Assembly: GCA_036406615.1 (NCBI GenBank)
Contig: DASXAQ010000080.1
Location: forward strand, 1-45,817
DNA length: 45,817 nucleotides
DNA from: DASXAQ01 sp036406615
Lineage (GTDB): Bacteria > Actinomycetota > UBA4738
Direction: 5' to 3'
Of the stretch, positions 24,337 through 31,843 are shown one piece after another. Numbering within the stretch: the stretch's first letter is position 1; each line of letters opens with the position of its first letter. The notes under the pieces were generated by a model. That model made no database searches and was not told the DNA's origin. It worked only from the letters and a program-made list of their open reading frames with translations. A program made the translations under genes and the position numbers.

Positions 24337-25128
24337 GTGTCCGAGCGCGTGAGCTTCGAACCCGGCCCCGTCGCCCGCGTCACGATGAACCGCCCGGGCG
24401 CGCGCAATGCGCTGGATGCGCAGATGCGCGAGGCGCTCGCCGCCGCGCTCGGACGCGCCGCCGCGGATCCGGGGTGCCGCGTCGTGGTGCTGGCCGCCGC
24501 CGGCGAGGACTTTTCGTCCGGCGCGGACCTGGACGAGCTGGGAGCGGCGCGTGCCGACGGCGGCGTGGGGTACGTCGGCGCGTTCGACGAACTGTGCGCC
24601 GCCGTGGAACAGCAGCCGCAGCCGGTGATCGCCGAGGTGCGCGGCGGGGCGCTCGGCGCGGGGTGTCTGCTCGTCGCGTCGTGCGATCTGGCGGTGGCGG
24701 CCGAGGACGCGAGGTTCGGCATCCCGTCCGGCCGGCTCGGTGTCGTCCTGACGTACGAGGGCGTGGAGCGCCTGGTGCTGTCCGTCGGTCCGAAGCGCGC
24801 GGCAGAGCTGCTCGAGGCCGGCGCCGAAATCGACGGCACGCGCGCGGCGGAATGGGGGCTGGTCAACCGCGCCGTCCCCGCCGAGGACCTGCGCCACGCC
24901 ACCGATGCCCTGGCGCGCCACGTCGCCGCGCGCGCGCCGCTGTCGGTGAAGGGGTCCAAGCGCGGCATCCGCGCGGCGCTGGAGAACCTGTCGCTCGATC
25001 GGTCGACCGCCGGCCACCGCGTGGCCGACTTCGACATGATGGCTGCCGAGGCGTTCGGCAGCCGGGACCTGGCCGAGGGCATCGCGGCGTACCGCGAGCG
25101 CCGCCGGCCCCAGTTCGAAGGGCGCTGA
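24337..25128 (+). CDS. enoyl-CoA hydratase/isomerase (crotonase) family protein
   Basis: The product is 263 residues. The crotonase fold is clear: RVTMNRPGARNALDAQM, the first oxyanion loop GEDFSSGADL, the second GGALGAGC, and the C-terminal region. Both catalytic glutamates of classical hydratases are missing: the Glu of GGGCE is Leu111 (GAGCLLVASCD) and the Glu of FxxPE is Ser131 (FGIPSGRLG). It is therefore unlikely to hydrate enoyl-CoA and may be an isomerase, decarboxylase or other crotonase. The GTG start is leaderless. The nth gene follows 2 bp after its stop. Confidence 0.9.
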   Translation: MSERVSFEPGPVARVTMNRPGARNALDAQMREALAAALGRAAADPGCRVVVLAAAGEDFSSGADLDELGAARADGGVGYVGAFDELCAAVEQQPQPVIAEVRGGALGAGCLLVASCDLAVAAEDARFGIPSGRLGVVLTYEGVERLVLSVGPKRAAELLEAGAEIDGTRAAEWGLVNRAVPAEDLRHATDALARHVAARAPLSVKGSKRGIRAALENLSLDRSTAGHRVADFDMMAAEAFGSRDLAEGIAAYRERRRPQFEGR

Positions 25129-25130
25129 CC

Positions 25131-25877
25131 ATGCCGACGCGAAAGTCCACGGCCCGACCCGCCGCCGCGCGTCCCACGTCCAAGCGCGGCGCCAAGCGCG
25201 AGGCCAAGCCGGGCAACCGCAAGGTCCCCCCGCTGAAGGAGCGAGCCCCCGAGGTCATCGCGCGACTCAAGGCCGCCTACCCCGGCGCCACGGTCGCGCT
25301 CCGGTTCACGAACCCGCTCGAGTGCCTGATCGCCACGATCCTGTCGGCGCAGACGACGGACGAGAACGTGAACCGCGTCACGCAGACGCTGTTCCAGAAG
25401 TACCGCACCCCGCAGGACTACCTGGCGGTGCCGGAGGAGGAGTTGGCCGCGGATCTGAAGCCGACCGGCTTCTTCAACCAGAAGACGAAGTCCGTGCGCG
25501 GCGCCTGCCGCGAGATCGTCGAGCGCTTCGACGGGCAGGTCCCGCGGACGATGGCCGAACTCGTCACGCTGCCGGGCGTGGCGCGAAAGACCGCCAACAT
25601 CGTGCAGGGCAACGCATACCCGCAGGAGCACGCCGCGGATCCCGACGCCGGCGTCGCCGTCGACACGCACGTGCGCCGGCTGGCCTACCGGCTCGGCTTC
25701 TCCAAACAGACCGATCCGGAGAAGGTCGAACGCGACCTGATGAAGGTCATCCCGCGCGAGGACTGGTTCGGCTTCACCTACGTGTTGATCGACCACGGAC
25801 GCGCCGTGTGCAAGGCGCCGGTGCCGCGATGCGACGCGTGTGCGGTTGCGGAGCTGTGTCCGTCGAGTTTGGTGTGA
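25131..25877 (+). CDS. nth: endonuclease III (DNA glycosylase/AP lyase)
   Basis: The product is 248 residues with a basic 30-residue N-terminal tail. The helix-hairpin-helix LPGVARKTANIV carries the catalytic Lys153, and VAVDTHVRRL carries Asp178. The C-terminal iron-sulfur loop is complete: Cys227, 234, 237 and 243 (C-x6-C-x2-C-x5-C). It removes oxidised pyrimidines and nicks at abasic sites. It is probably co-transcribed with the crotonase. Its stop is one base from the converging whiB stop. Confidence 0.97.
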   Translation: MPTRKSTARPAAARPTSKRGAKREAKPGNRKVPPLKERAPEVIARLKAAYPGATVALRFTNPLECLIATILSAQTTDENVNRVTQTLFQKYRTPQDYLAVPEEELAADLKPTGFFNQKTKSVRGACREIVERFDGQVPRTMAELVTLPGVARKTANIVQGNAYPQEHAADPDAGVAVDTHVRRLAYRLGFSKQTDPEKVERDLMKVIPREDWFGFTYVLIDHGRAVCKAPVPRCDACAVAELCPSSLV

Positions 25878-25878
25878 G

Positions 25879-26148
25879 CTATCCGGCAGGGGTCAGCGCG
25901 TAGCGGCTGATCTCGCCGCGGCGGCGCGCGCGGCGAAGCGCGCGGCGTTCGTCTTCGGACAGTCCGCCCCACACGCCGGCGTCCTGTCCGGTCGCCATCG
26001 CCCATTCCAGGCATTGGGCGCGAACGTTGCAGCGGCAACACACGGCTTTTGCCATGTCGATCTGTGCGAGTGCCGGTCCGGCGGTTCCGATCGGGAAGAA
26101 GAGTTCGGGATCCTCATCCTTGCAGCGCGCCTGGTGAACCCAGTCCAC
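25879..26148 (-). CDS. whiB1: WhiB-family iron-sulfur regulator, WhiB1/WblE type
   Basis: The product is 89 residues. Cys9, Cys37, Cys40 and Cys46 (C-x27-C-x2-C-x5-C) hold a [4Fe-4S] cluster; Cys38 is an extra cysteine. GVWGG (58-62) and the basic tail ERRALRRARRR complete the family pattern. The start MDWVHQARCKDEDPELFFP and the block GPALAQI match WhiB1/WblE, which binds the housekeeping sigma factor and reacts with nitric oxide in mycobacteria. The GTG start has AGGGGG upstream and a full promoter (TATAAT). Confidence 0.95.
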   Translation of the reverse strand: MDWVHQARCKDEDPELFFPIGTAGPALAQIDMAKAVCCRCNVRAQCLEWAMATGQDAGVWGGLSEDERRALRRARRRGEISRYALTPAG

Positions 26149-26194
26149 GTCCGCCCCCTATCGAGTTTGGTGCCGAAGCCCGAGCAAGCGCCGG

Positions 26195-26202
26195 ATTATA
26201 CT
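26195..26202. promoter_or_regulatory. shared bidirectional -10 between whiB1 and the GDPD gene
   Basis: ATTATACT reads TATACT on the plus strand (26197-26202) and TATAAT on the minus (26200-26195). The minus promoter also has TTGTGC 18 nt upstream as a -35. The two genes would be transcribed from nearly the same bases in opposite directions. Confidence 0.65.
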
Positions 26203-26223
26203 GACGTCGCTCTGGCGCGCACA

Positions 26224-27015
26224 ATGGGCCCACGTGGTTTTGACGCTCTCGTTTTCCCGTTGGTCGTCGCGCATCGCGGCGCGTCCAGTTCGCATCCCGA
26301 AAACACACTCGTGTCGTTCGAGGCCGCCGTTGCCGTCGGCGCCGACGTCATCGAATTGGACGTTCGCATGTCGAACGACGGCGTCGCGGTGGTGATGCAC
26401 AACGCCGACGTGTCGGCGACGACCGACGGCACGGGCTACGTGCACGAGCTCTCGCTGGCCCAGCTCAAGCGGCTGGACGCATCGCACGGCATCGGCGCGC
26501 CGACGTCCGTGCCGACGCTCGACGAGGCGCTCGAGCTGCTGTCCGGACGGATCGGCCTGGACATCGAAGTGAAGAACCTGCCGGGCGATCCCGGCTACGA
26601 CGGGGGGCGCGAAGCGGCCGCGGAGGCCATCGTGGAGGCGCTGGCCCGGACGTCCTTCGACGGTCCGGTGCTGGTTACGTCGTTCAATCCCGAATCCATC
26701 GCGCGCATCCGCGGGGTGGAGCCCGAGATCCCGACCGGCTTCCTCAGCCACCAGGCCGTCGACCCTGCGTCGGCCCTTCGCCTGGCGCGAGAGGGCGGGC
26801 ATGCGTTCGTCCTTCCGCAGGCCGGGGTCCTGATGGAGGCCGGCAAGCCGTTCGTCGACCATGCGCACGGCGCGGGCGTACGGGTCGGCACGTGGACCGT
26901 TGACGACGCCGACGACCTCCGTCGGCTATTCGAGCTCGGGGTGGACGCGGTGGCGACGAACGACCCGGAGGCGGCGCTGCCCGTTCGCGATGGCGCCCGG
27001 GCGGCGCGAGCCTAG
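26224..27015 (+). CDS. glycerophosphodiester phosphodiesterase (GDPD)
   Basis: The product is 263 residues with a TIM barrel. Active-site groups are HRGASSSHPENT (His17, Arg18, Glu26), IELDV (Glu44, Asp46) and MHNADV (His59; most family members have His-Asp here). It cleaves glycerophosphodiesters to glycerol-3-phosphate and an alcohol. No signal peptide, so cytoplasmic. The start ATG 26224 directly precedes the barrel. Its TAG stop shares CTAG with the converging lipid kinase gene, another lipid enzyme. Confidence 0.94.
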   Translation: MGPRGFDALVFPLVVAHRGASSSHPENTLVSFEAAVAVGADVIELDVRMSNDGVAVVMHNADVSATTDGTGYVHELSLAQLKRLDASHGIGAPTSVPTLDEALELLSGRIGLDIEVKNLPGDPGYDGGREAAAEAIVEALARTSFDGPVLVTSFNPESIARIRGVEPEIPTGFLSHQAVDPASALRLAREGGHAFVLPQAGVLMEAGKPFVDHAHGAGVRVGTWTVDDADDLRRLFELGVDAVATNDPEAALPVRDGARAARA

Positions 27016-27926
27016 ACGAGCAGGCTGAGCGCCTCGGGCACCGACACGATCTCGACGCGCTCGCGCTCGCCGACGAACTCGCCGTCGGCCTGCACCGGCA
27101 TGGGGGTCGCCGCTTCCACCACGATGCGGTGCTGGTTGCGCACGTGCGTGACGTGTGCGTTGCGAACGTGCCGTCCGGATCCGAACGACTGCACGGCGAT
27201 GCGCAGCACGGTGGGGATCCGCAGCGTGTCCAGCGCCAGGAAGTCCAGGCCTTCGTCGAGCGACGCGCCCGGCGTGAAGTTCAGGGCCCGCTCGCCGAGG
27301 TAGGTGAACGGCTCGGTGTTCTGGACCAGGATCAGGAACATGCCCGCGGCTTGGTGCTCCAGGTCGTCTCCCCAGTGCAGTTCGAGCTTCGGCTCGCGGC
27401 GGCCGTACCCGATGAAGAACGTCCGGAGTCCCGCCCACAGGAACGCCAGGTCGCCCGCCGCGCGCTTGGCGAACTGGCGCCGCTCGACGCGCTGCACGAT
27501 CGCCGCGTCCAGCCCGACGCCGCAGTTCACGACGAAGTAGCGGCCGTCCACGCGCCCGAGCGACACGCGCCGCGGCTTGTCGTCGATGCGCTCCAGCAGC
27601 GCGCCCGCCGCCTCGACCGGGTCGCGCGGGATGCCGAGCGCCCGCGCGAACACGTTCGCGCCGCCGCCGGGCAGGATGGCCAGCGGTGTGTCCGTCAAGG
27701 CCAGGCCGTTGACGGCCTCGTTCACCGTCCCGTCGCCGCCGAGGGCCACCACCAGGTCCACGCCGCCGTCGGCGGCGTCCCGGGCCATCTCGGTCGCGTG
27801 GCCCGGTCCCTGGGTCTCGGCGAGCGTGACGTTGAATTCCGCCGACAGCGCCCGCGCGATGACGCCGCGCCCGTACCGGGTGACGGTCTGCGCGTTGGCG
27901 TTGGCGATGAGCAGGCACCGGCGCAT
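27012..27926 (-). CDS. diacylglycerol/sphingosine kinase-like lipid kinase (DAGK catalytic domain)
   Basis: The product is 304 residues. GGDGT (63-67) in LVVALGGDGTVNEAVNGLA and PGGGANVFARALGIP mark the DgkB/YegS kinase family, and the C-terminal beta domain ends in VQADGE. It phosphorylates diacylglycerol or a related lipid with ATP. The short N-terminus (MRRCLLIANANA) is typical. ATG 27926 follows TAGACT by 7 nt without a Shine-Dalgarno, so the longer frame extending to 28115 is rejected. Confidence 0.92.
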   Translation of the reverse strand: MRRCLLIANANAQTVTRYGRGVIARALSAEFNVTLAETQGPGHATEMARDAADGGVDLVVALGGDGTVNEAVNGLALTDTPLAILPGGGANVFARALGIPRDPVEAAGALLERIDDKPRRVSLGRVDGRYFVVNCGVGLDAAIVQRVERRQFAKRAAGDLAFLWAGLRTFFIGYGRREPKLELHWGDDLEHQAAGMFLILVQNTEPFTYLGERALNFTPGASLDEGLDFLALDTLRIPTVLRIAVQSFGSGRHVRNAHVTHVRNQHRIVVEAATPMPVQADGEFVGERERVEIVSVPEALSLLV

Positions 27927-27933
27927 CCGGGGG

Positions 27934-27939
27934 AGTCTA
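27934..27939 (-). promoter_or_regulatory. -10 element TAGACT for the lipid kinase
   Basis: TAGACT on the minus strand is 7 nt from the ATG at 27926. Confidence 0.55.
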
Positions 27940-27954
27940 CCCGCGGGCCATCCG

Positions 27955-27960
27955 TAGAAT
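27955..27960 (+). promoter_or_regulatory. -10 element TAGAAT for the 135-residue protein
   Basis: TAGAAT is 7 nt before the GTG at 27968 and 15 bp from the divergent -10. Confidence 0.55.
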
Positions 27961-27967
27961 CGCGGCC

Positions 27968-28375
27968 GTGCTGCGCCGACGACGAGCCCGGCGTTCCGAG
28001 CCGGAGATGCCCGCCGGGGAACGAGCCGCGTTCGCCGACGTGCTGCGGAACGTGGAGGCCGCGAAGGCGGCCCTGGTCGCGACCGTGCGCGCCGGCCGGG
28101 TCGAAGGCGTTCCACTGGGCGAGGGGCTGTTCGCGTTCGAGTCGGGGCTCGCCGACGCGCGCGCCTCGATGCCCGGATGGCGCACGCCGGAGACGGCGGA
28201 CGCGTGGGCGGCCTGCGATCGGGGCCTGGCCGAGTCCGCCGAGCGGGCGGAACGCGTTCGGCTGGAGGCCGCGCCGCGCGTCTACGAGGAGCTCATCGCC
28301 ACCGTGGAAGACCTGCTGGATCCGCTGGATGCGTTCGAGGACGCCGCGTCGCGGTTCGGTCGCGGCCTCCGTTGA
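27968..28375 (+). CDS. uncharacterised 135-residue helical protein
   Basis: It is rich in Ala, Arg and Glu, almost wholly helical in appearance, with a basic start (LRRRRARRS) and an acidic end (VEDLLDPLDAFEDAASRF). There is no signal peptide, membrane helix or motif. Support for coding comes from consistent GC3 use, an upstream -10 at exactly 7 nt and clean fit between neighbours. It is divergent from the lipid kinase. Family not recognised. Confidence 0.7.
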   Translation: MLRRRRARRSEPEMPAGERAAFADVLRNVEAAKAALVATVRAGRVEGVPLGEGLFAFESGLADARASMPGWRTPETADAWAACDRGLAESAERAERVRLEAAPRVYEELIATVEDLLDPLDAFEDAASRFGRGLR

Positions 28376-28428
28376 ACGTGCCGTCGACCGTCCCGTCACC
28401 GCTCGGGGCCGGGCCGGTCACCGTCGTG

Positions 28429-28434
28429 TACGCT
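28429..28434 (+). promoter_or_regulatory. -10 element TACGCT for the aminotransferase
   Basis: TACGCT lies 66 nt before the ATG at 28501, giving a leader that carries a strong Shine-Dalgarno. Confidence 0.4.
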
Positions 28435-28500
28435 CGGCCCACGGTTGCGCCTGCTGTGCCGAAGGCTCGGCGCGCACCGGTCCACAGGAGGTGCGATCGA

Positions 28501-29838
28501 ATGGGTGCCATCAACCTGGTGACCGACATCCCGGGACCGCGCTCGGCCGCGATCCTCGAGCGGAAGTCGAACGTGGTCTGCAACCCGCTGGACATCCACG
28601 TACCGGCCGTCATCGATCACGGGTTCGGCGCCACGTTCACCGACGTCGACGGCAACACCATGATGGATTTCTCGGGCGGCCTCGGCTGCCAGCTCGTCGG
28701 CTACTCGCACCCGAAGGTGGTCGAGGCGGTGCAGCGCCAGGCGGCCAAGGTCTCGCACACCGACTTCAGCGTGATCCCGTACGAGCCCTACGTTGAGCTG
28801 GCCGAGCGACTCGTGCGCCTGACCGGCATCGACGGCGGCAAGGTGGCGCTGTTCAACGCCGGTGCGGAGGCCATCGAGAACGCGGTGAAGTTCGCGCGCG
28901 CGGCGACCGGCCGCCCGGCGCTCATCTGCTTCGAGGGCGGCTTCCACGGACGGACGCTGCTGACGATGACGCTCACCAGTCGCAACGTCCCGTACAAGAC
29001 GGGCTTCGGACCGTTCGCCCCCGAGGTCTACCGGCTTCCCTACGCGTACCCCTACCGCAGCCCCGAGCCCGGGCGCGCTGCCGAGTTGGCGCTGGATGCC
29101 CTGGAGCGCGCGTTCGTCACCACCGTCGATCCCTCCACCGTGGCCGCGGCCGTGATCGAGCCGATCCAGGGCGAGGGCGGCTTCGTCGTCCCCCCCGCCG
29201 AGTTCCTGCAGGGCGTCCAGGCGCTGTGTCGCGAGCACGGCATCCTGGTGATCGGCGACGAGGTGCAGGCCGGGACGGGCCGCACGGGGACGTTCCTCGC
29301 CTCCGAGCATTTCGGATTCGAACCCGACATCGTGGTGCTCGCGAAGGCGCTGGCGGCGGGCTACCCGCTGTCCGCCGTGGTGGCGCCGGCGGCCGTCATG
29401 GACGCTCCCGGGCCGTCGGCGATCGGGGGGACGTACGTCGGCAACCCGGTCGCCTGCGCCGCGGCCAACGCCGTGTTGCAGGTCATCGAGGAGGAGTCGC
29501 TCATGGAGCGCTCCGAGCAGATCGGCAAGGCGCTTCGGGTCCGATGGGAGCAGGTCGGCAGCGAGATCGACGAGGTGGGCGAGGTCCGCGGGGTCGGCGC
29601 GATGGTCGGCGTCGAATTCGTGACGGACCGCGCGTCGAAGGAGCCGAACGGCGCGTTCGTCGGCGAGCTCATGCGCCAGAGCATCTCTCGCGGGGTCGTG
29701 ACGGTCTCCTGCGGCATCTACCACAACGTGCTGCGCCACCTGATCCCGCTGGTCATCACCGACGAGCAGCTCGAAGAGGGGCTGGACGTGCTGGCCGAGT
29801 CGGCCGCCGAGGCCCATCGGCTAACGGCCTCAGGCTGA
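28501..29838 (+). CDS. class III PLP-dependent aminotransferase (4-aminobutyrate aminotransferase-like)
   Basis: The product is 446 residues. Asp253 (VIGDEVQAGTGRTGT) and the PLP lysine Lys282 (VLAKALAAGYPLSAV) are in place, as are NAGAEAIENAVKFAR and IEPIQGEGGFVVPP. The family includes GabT, ornithine and acetylornithine aminotransferases; the DEVQ and EGGF blocks and length favour an omega-amino acid:2-oxoglutarate enzyme such as GabT. Shine-Dalgarno AGGAGGTG is 7 nt upstream. No succinate-semialdehyde dehydrogenase is adjacent, so the pathway is inferred. Confidence 0.93.
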   Translation: MGAINLVTDIPGPRSAAILERKSNVVCNPLDIHVPAVIDHGFGATFTDVDGNTMMDFSGGLGCQLVGYSHPKVVEAVQRQAAKVSHTDFSVIPYEPYVELAERLVRLTGIDGGKVALFNAGAEAIENAVKFARAATGRPALICFEGGFHGRTLLTMTLTSRNVPYKTGFGPFAPEVYRLPYAYPYRSPEPGRAAELALDALERAFVTTVDPSTVAAAVIEPIQGEGGFVVPPAEFLQGVQALCREHGILVIGDEVQAGTGRTGTFLASEHFGFEPDIVVLAKALAAGYPLSAVVAPAAVMDAPGPSAIGGTYVGNPVACAAANAVLQVIEEESLMERSEQIGKALRVRWEQVGSEIDEVGEVRGVGAMVGVEFVTDRASKEPNGAFVGELMRQSISRGVVTVSCGIYHNVLRHLIPLVITDEQLEEGLDVLAESAAEAHRLTASG

Positions 29839-29873
29839 GCTCTCAAGCGTCGCGCCCGCTCCGCCGAAGGGCT

Positions 29874-29888
29874 CCAGGGGGGCCCTGG
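29874..29888 (+). terminator. weak hairpin after the aminotransferase
   Basis: CCAGGG-GGG-CCCTGG forms a 6-bp stem 35 nt past the stop, without a T tract. It is only a possible terminator. Confidence 0.3.
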
Positions 29889-29909
29889 GCGCAGTTCCTG
29901 AGGGAGACC

Positions 29910-29915
29910 TACTAT
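29910..29915 (+). promoter_or_regulatory. -10 element TACTAT for the membrane fusion protein gene
   Basis: TACTAT lies 56 nt before the ATG at 29972. The ATG embedded in it could also open a 16-residue ORF (29914-29964) ending just before the gene, but a promoter is the simpler reading. Confidence 0.4.
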
Positions 29916-29971
29916 GGGACCTCCGACACGGGCGGCCGGCACGCGGACCGTCGGCCCTGCCTGAGGTGCGC

Positions 29972-31081
29972 ATGGACTCCTTGTGGGGCGAACCCGAGGT
30001 CACCGACGTCGATCAGGGGCGGCGGCCCGCCGGCCTGAAGCGGGTGCCGGGCCGCGCCCGGCCGCCGAAGCGCGCCCCCCGGCGCCGCCCGCCTCCACGG
30101 GGCGGCGGCCGCATCATCCGCCGCGAGGAGGTCTGGGGCGCCTTCGCCGCCGTCCTGCTCGTGCTGGTCGGGCTCGGCACGGTCCTGAACAACGCCGCCG
30201 AAACCCCCACGCTGCCGGCGGGCACGGGAACCGCGACTGCCCGCGTCGGCACCGTCAAGTCGGTCGTGCACCTGGGCGGCGTGGTGGTTCGCGAGGCGGG
30301 GCAGGACCAGACGTCGACCGTTGCCGGCACGGTGACCACGGTGTGGGTTCGAGCCGGGGACCAGGTCTCTTCGGGAGACGACCTGGTGACGATCACGCTG
30401 CCGGTCGTCCCCGCTCCGCCGCAGCCGACGCCGAGCGGCACGTTCACGCCGTCGCCTGAGCCGTCGCCGACGCCGGTGACGTTCGTCCAGAAGGCGACCC
30501 TGGACGGGACCGTCGAGGCGATGAGGGTCGCACAGGGCCAGGAGGTCGCGGCCGGCGACACCACCATGGTGATCGTGCCGAACCGCTACGACGTCGTGGC
30601 GTCGGTCCCTCCCGCGCAGCTGTCGAACTTCTACACGCCGCCGCAGCAGATCGAGGCGCAGGTCCCGAAGGGGCCCGAGCCGTTCGCCTGCACGTTCGTG
30701 TCGATCGGCGGCAACCTCACCAGCAATCAGGCCCAGGTGGTGCTGGGGCAAGAGGTCGACCTCCGCTGCTCGGTGCCGACCACCATCCCGGTCTTCCCCG
30801 GCGTCCGCGCGCTCGTGAGCGTCACGACCGGCGAGGCCACCGACGCGGTGCTCGTGCCGGTGGCCGCCGTGCGTCGCGTCGGCGATCAGGGAGTCGTGTG
30901 GGTGGTCACGCCCGGGAAGGCTCCCGTTCGGCGCAACGTCACGCTCGGCCTGAGCGACGGGCACGTCATCCAGATCAGCTCGGGCCTGGCTGCCGGGGAA
31001 GTCGTGCTGGACCCGGCGCGGCCCGTGGCGGCGCTGGTGGTCGTCCCGTCCTCGGCCCCGCCGCTCACCTCCACCCCGTAG
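29972..31081 (+). CDS. HlyD-type membrane fusion (periplasmic adaptor-like) protein
   Basis: The product is 369 residues. A Pro/Arg-rich cytoplasmic N-terminus (about 50 residues) precedes one membrane helix (EVWGAFAAVLLVLVGLGTVL). Outside, two half biotinyl-lipoyl motifs (VTTVWVRAGDQVSSGDDLV and GTVEAMRVAQGQEVAAGDT) flank a Pro/Thr/Ser-rich linker in place of the usual coiled-coil hairpin. A beta-barrel and membrane-proximal domain end in VVWVVTPGKAPVRRNVTLGL and SSGLAAGEVVLDPARPV. Such proteins normally work with an ABC or MFS exporter, but none is adjacent. ATG 29972 is preferred over GTG 29966. Confidence 0.83.
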   Translation: MDSLWGEPEVTDVDQGRRPAGLKRVPGRARPPKRAPRRRPPPRGGGRIIRREEVWGAFAAVLLVLVGLGTVLNNAAETPTLPAGTGTATARVGTVKSVVHLGGVVVREAGQDQTSTVAGTVTTVWVRAGDQVSSGDDLVTITLPVVPAPPQPTPSGTFTPSPEPSPTPVTFVQKATLDGTVEAMRVAQGQEVAAGDTTMVIVPNRYDVVASVPPAQLSNFYTPPQQIEAQVPKGPEPFACTFVSIGGNLTSNQAQVVLGQEVDLRCSVPTTIPVFPGVRALVSVTTGEATDAVLVPVAAVRRVGDQGVVWVVTPGKAPVRRNVTLGLSDGHVIQISSGLAAGEVVLDPARPVAALVVVPSSAPPLTSTP

Positions 31082-31105
31082 CGGCGGAGCGGCCCGGACC
31101 CCGCC

Positions 31106-31111
31106 TACAAT
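31106..31111 (+). promoter_or_regulatory. -10 element TACAAT for the second isomerase-like gene
   Basis: TACAAT lies 63 nt before ATG 31175; the leader carries GGAGGGGGAG. Confidence 0.45.
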
Positions 31112-31174
31112 CCCGGCCTGGGCGACGCGCGAGCCGGCCGGACGCTGCCGGCCGCGGACCGGAGGGGGAGAGCC

Positions 31175-31843
31175 ATGCCGGAAGGGTTGGAGGCGCTCCG
31201 GGGGGAGTGCCTGCGGATCTCGACGGTGGTGTTGGCGTTGGGCGAGGAACCGTTCGCCCTGCCCACCCGCCTGCCGGCGTGGAACGTCAAGCAGCTGCTC
31301 GGGCACCTGTATCGCGGCGTGGACCGGCTGAACGCCGGGCTCGACGCGCTGCCTCCCGCCGAAGCCGACGCCGACTCGGTCTCGTACTGGCGGCGATTCG
31401 ACTCCCAGGCCGGGGCGGCCGGCGTCGCCGAGCGCGGGATCGAGGTGGCGGCGCGGTTCGAAACCGGACACGAGCTCGCCGAGGCCTGGGACGAGATGTG
31501 GCGGGGGGTGGTGCAGCGCGTGTCGCTTCAGGACGGGTCGCGGCGCATCGTCACCTTCCAGCCGATCCTGACGCTCGACGAGTACGTGAAGACGCGCGTT
31601 CTGGAAGTCACCGTGCACGGCATGGACCTGGCCGTCGCGCTCGGGCGCCACGTCTGGGCGACGACGCCGGCGCTGGACGTCACGTCGGCCATCCTGGCCG
31701 CGCTGCTGGGGACGCGCCCGCCGCGCGGCTTGGACTGGGACGACGTGGCGTTCATCGAGAAGGGCACCGGCCGGCGGCCGCTCGACGCGCGGGACCGGGA
31801 GATGCTCGGCGCGATGGCCGACCGGTTCCCGCTGCTCTCCTAG
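31175..31843 (+). CDS. second maleylpyruvate isomerase family (mycothiol-dependent) protein
   Basis: The product is 222 residues. The helix motif PAWNVKQLLGHLYRGVDRL gives His44, and RVLEVTVHGMDLAVALG gives Glu144 and His148, the zinc triad of this family. It lacks most of the C-terminal domain found in the paralogue at 23594. The two share the fold but little sequence otherwise. Substrate unknown. It is translated from ATG with the strong Shine-Dalgarno GGAGGGGGAG, and its stop overlaps the converging kinase gene at CTAG. Confidence 0.85.
   Translation: MPEGLEALRGECLRISTVVLALGEEPFALPTRLPAWNVKQLLGHLYRGVDRLNAGLDALPPAEADADSVSYWRRFDSQAGAAGVAERGIEVAARFETGHELAEAWDEMWRGVVQRVSLQDGSRRIVTFQPILTLDEYVKTRVLEVTVHGMDLAVALGRHVWATTPALDVTSAILAALLGTRPPRGLDWDDVAFIEKGTGRRPLDARDREMLGAMADRFPLLS

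Noticed and set aside
29914..29964. 16-residue upstream ORF before the membrane fusion protein gene
   Set aside because: It has a Shine-Dalgarno-like GAGGGAG, but its ATG is part of TACTAT, which is better read as a -10; the peptide has no biased codons.
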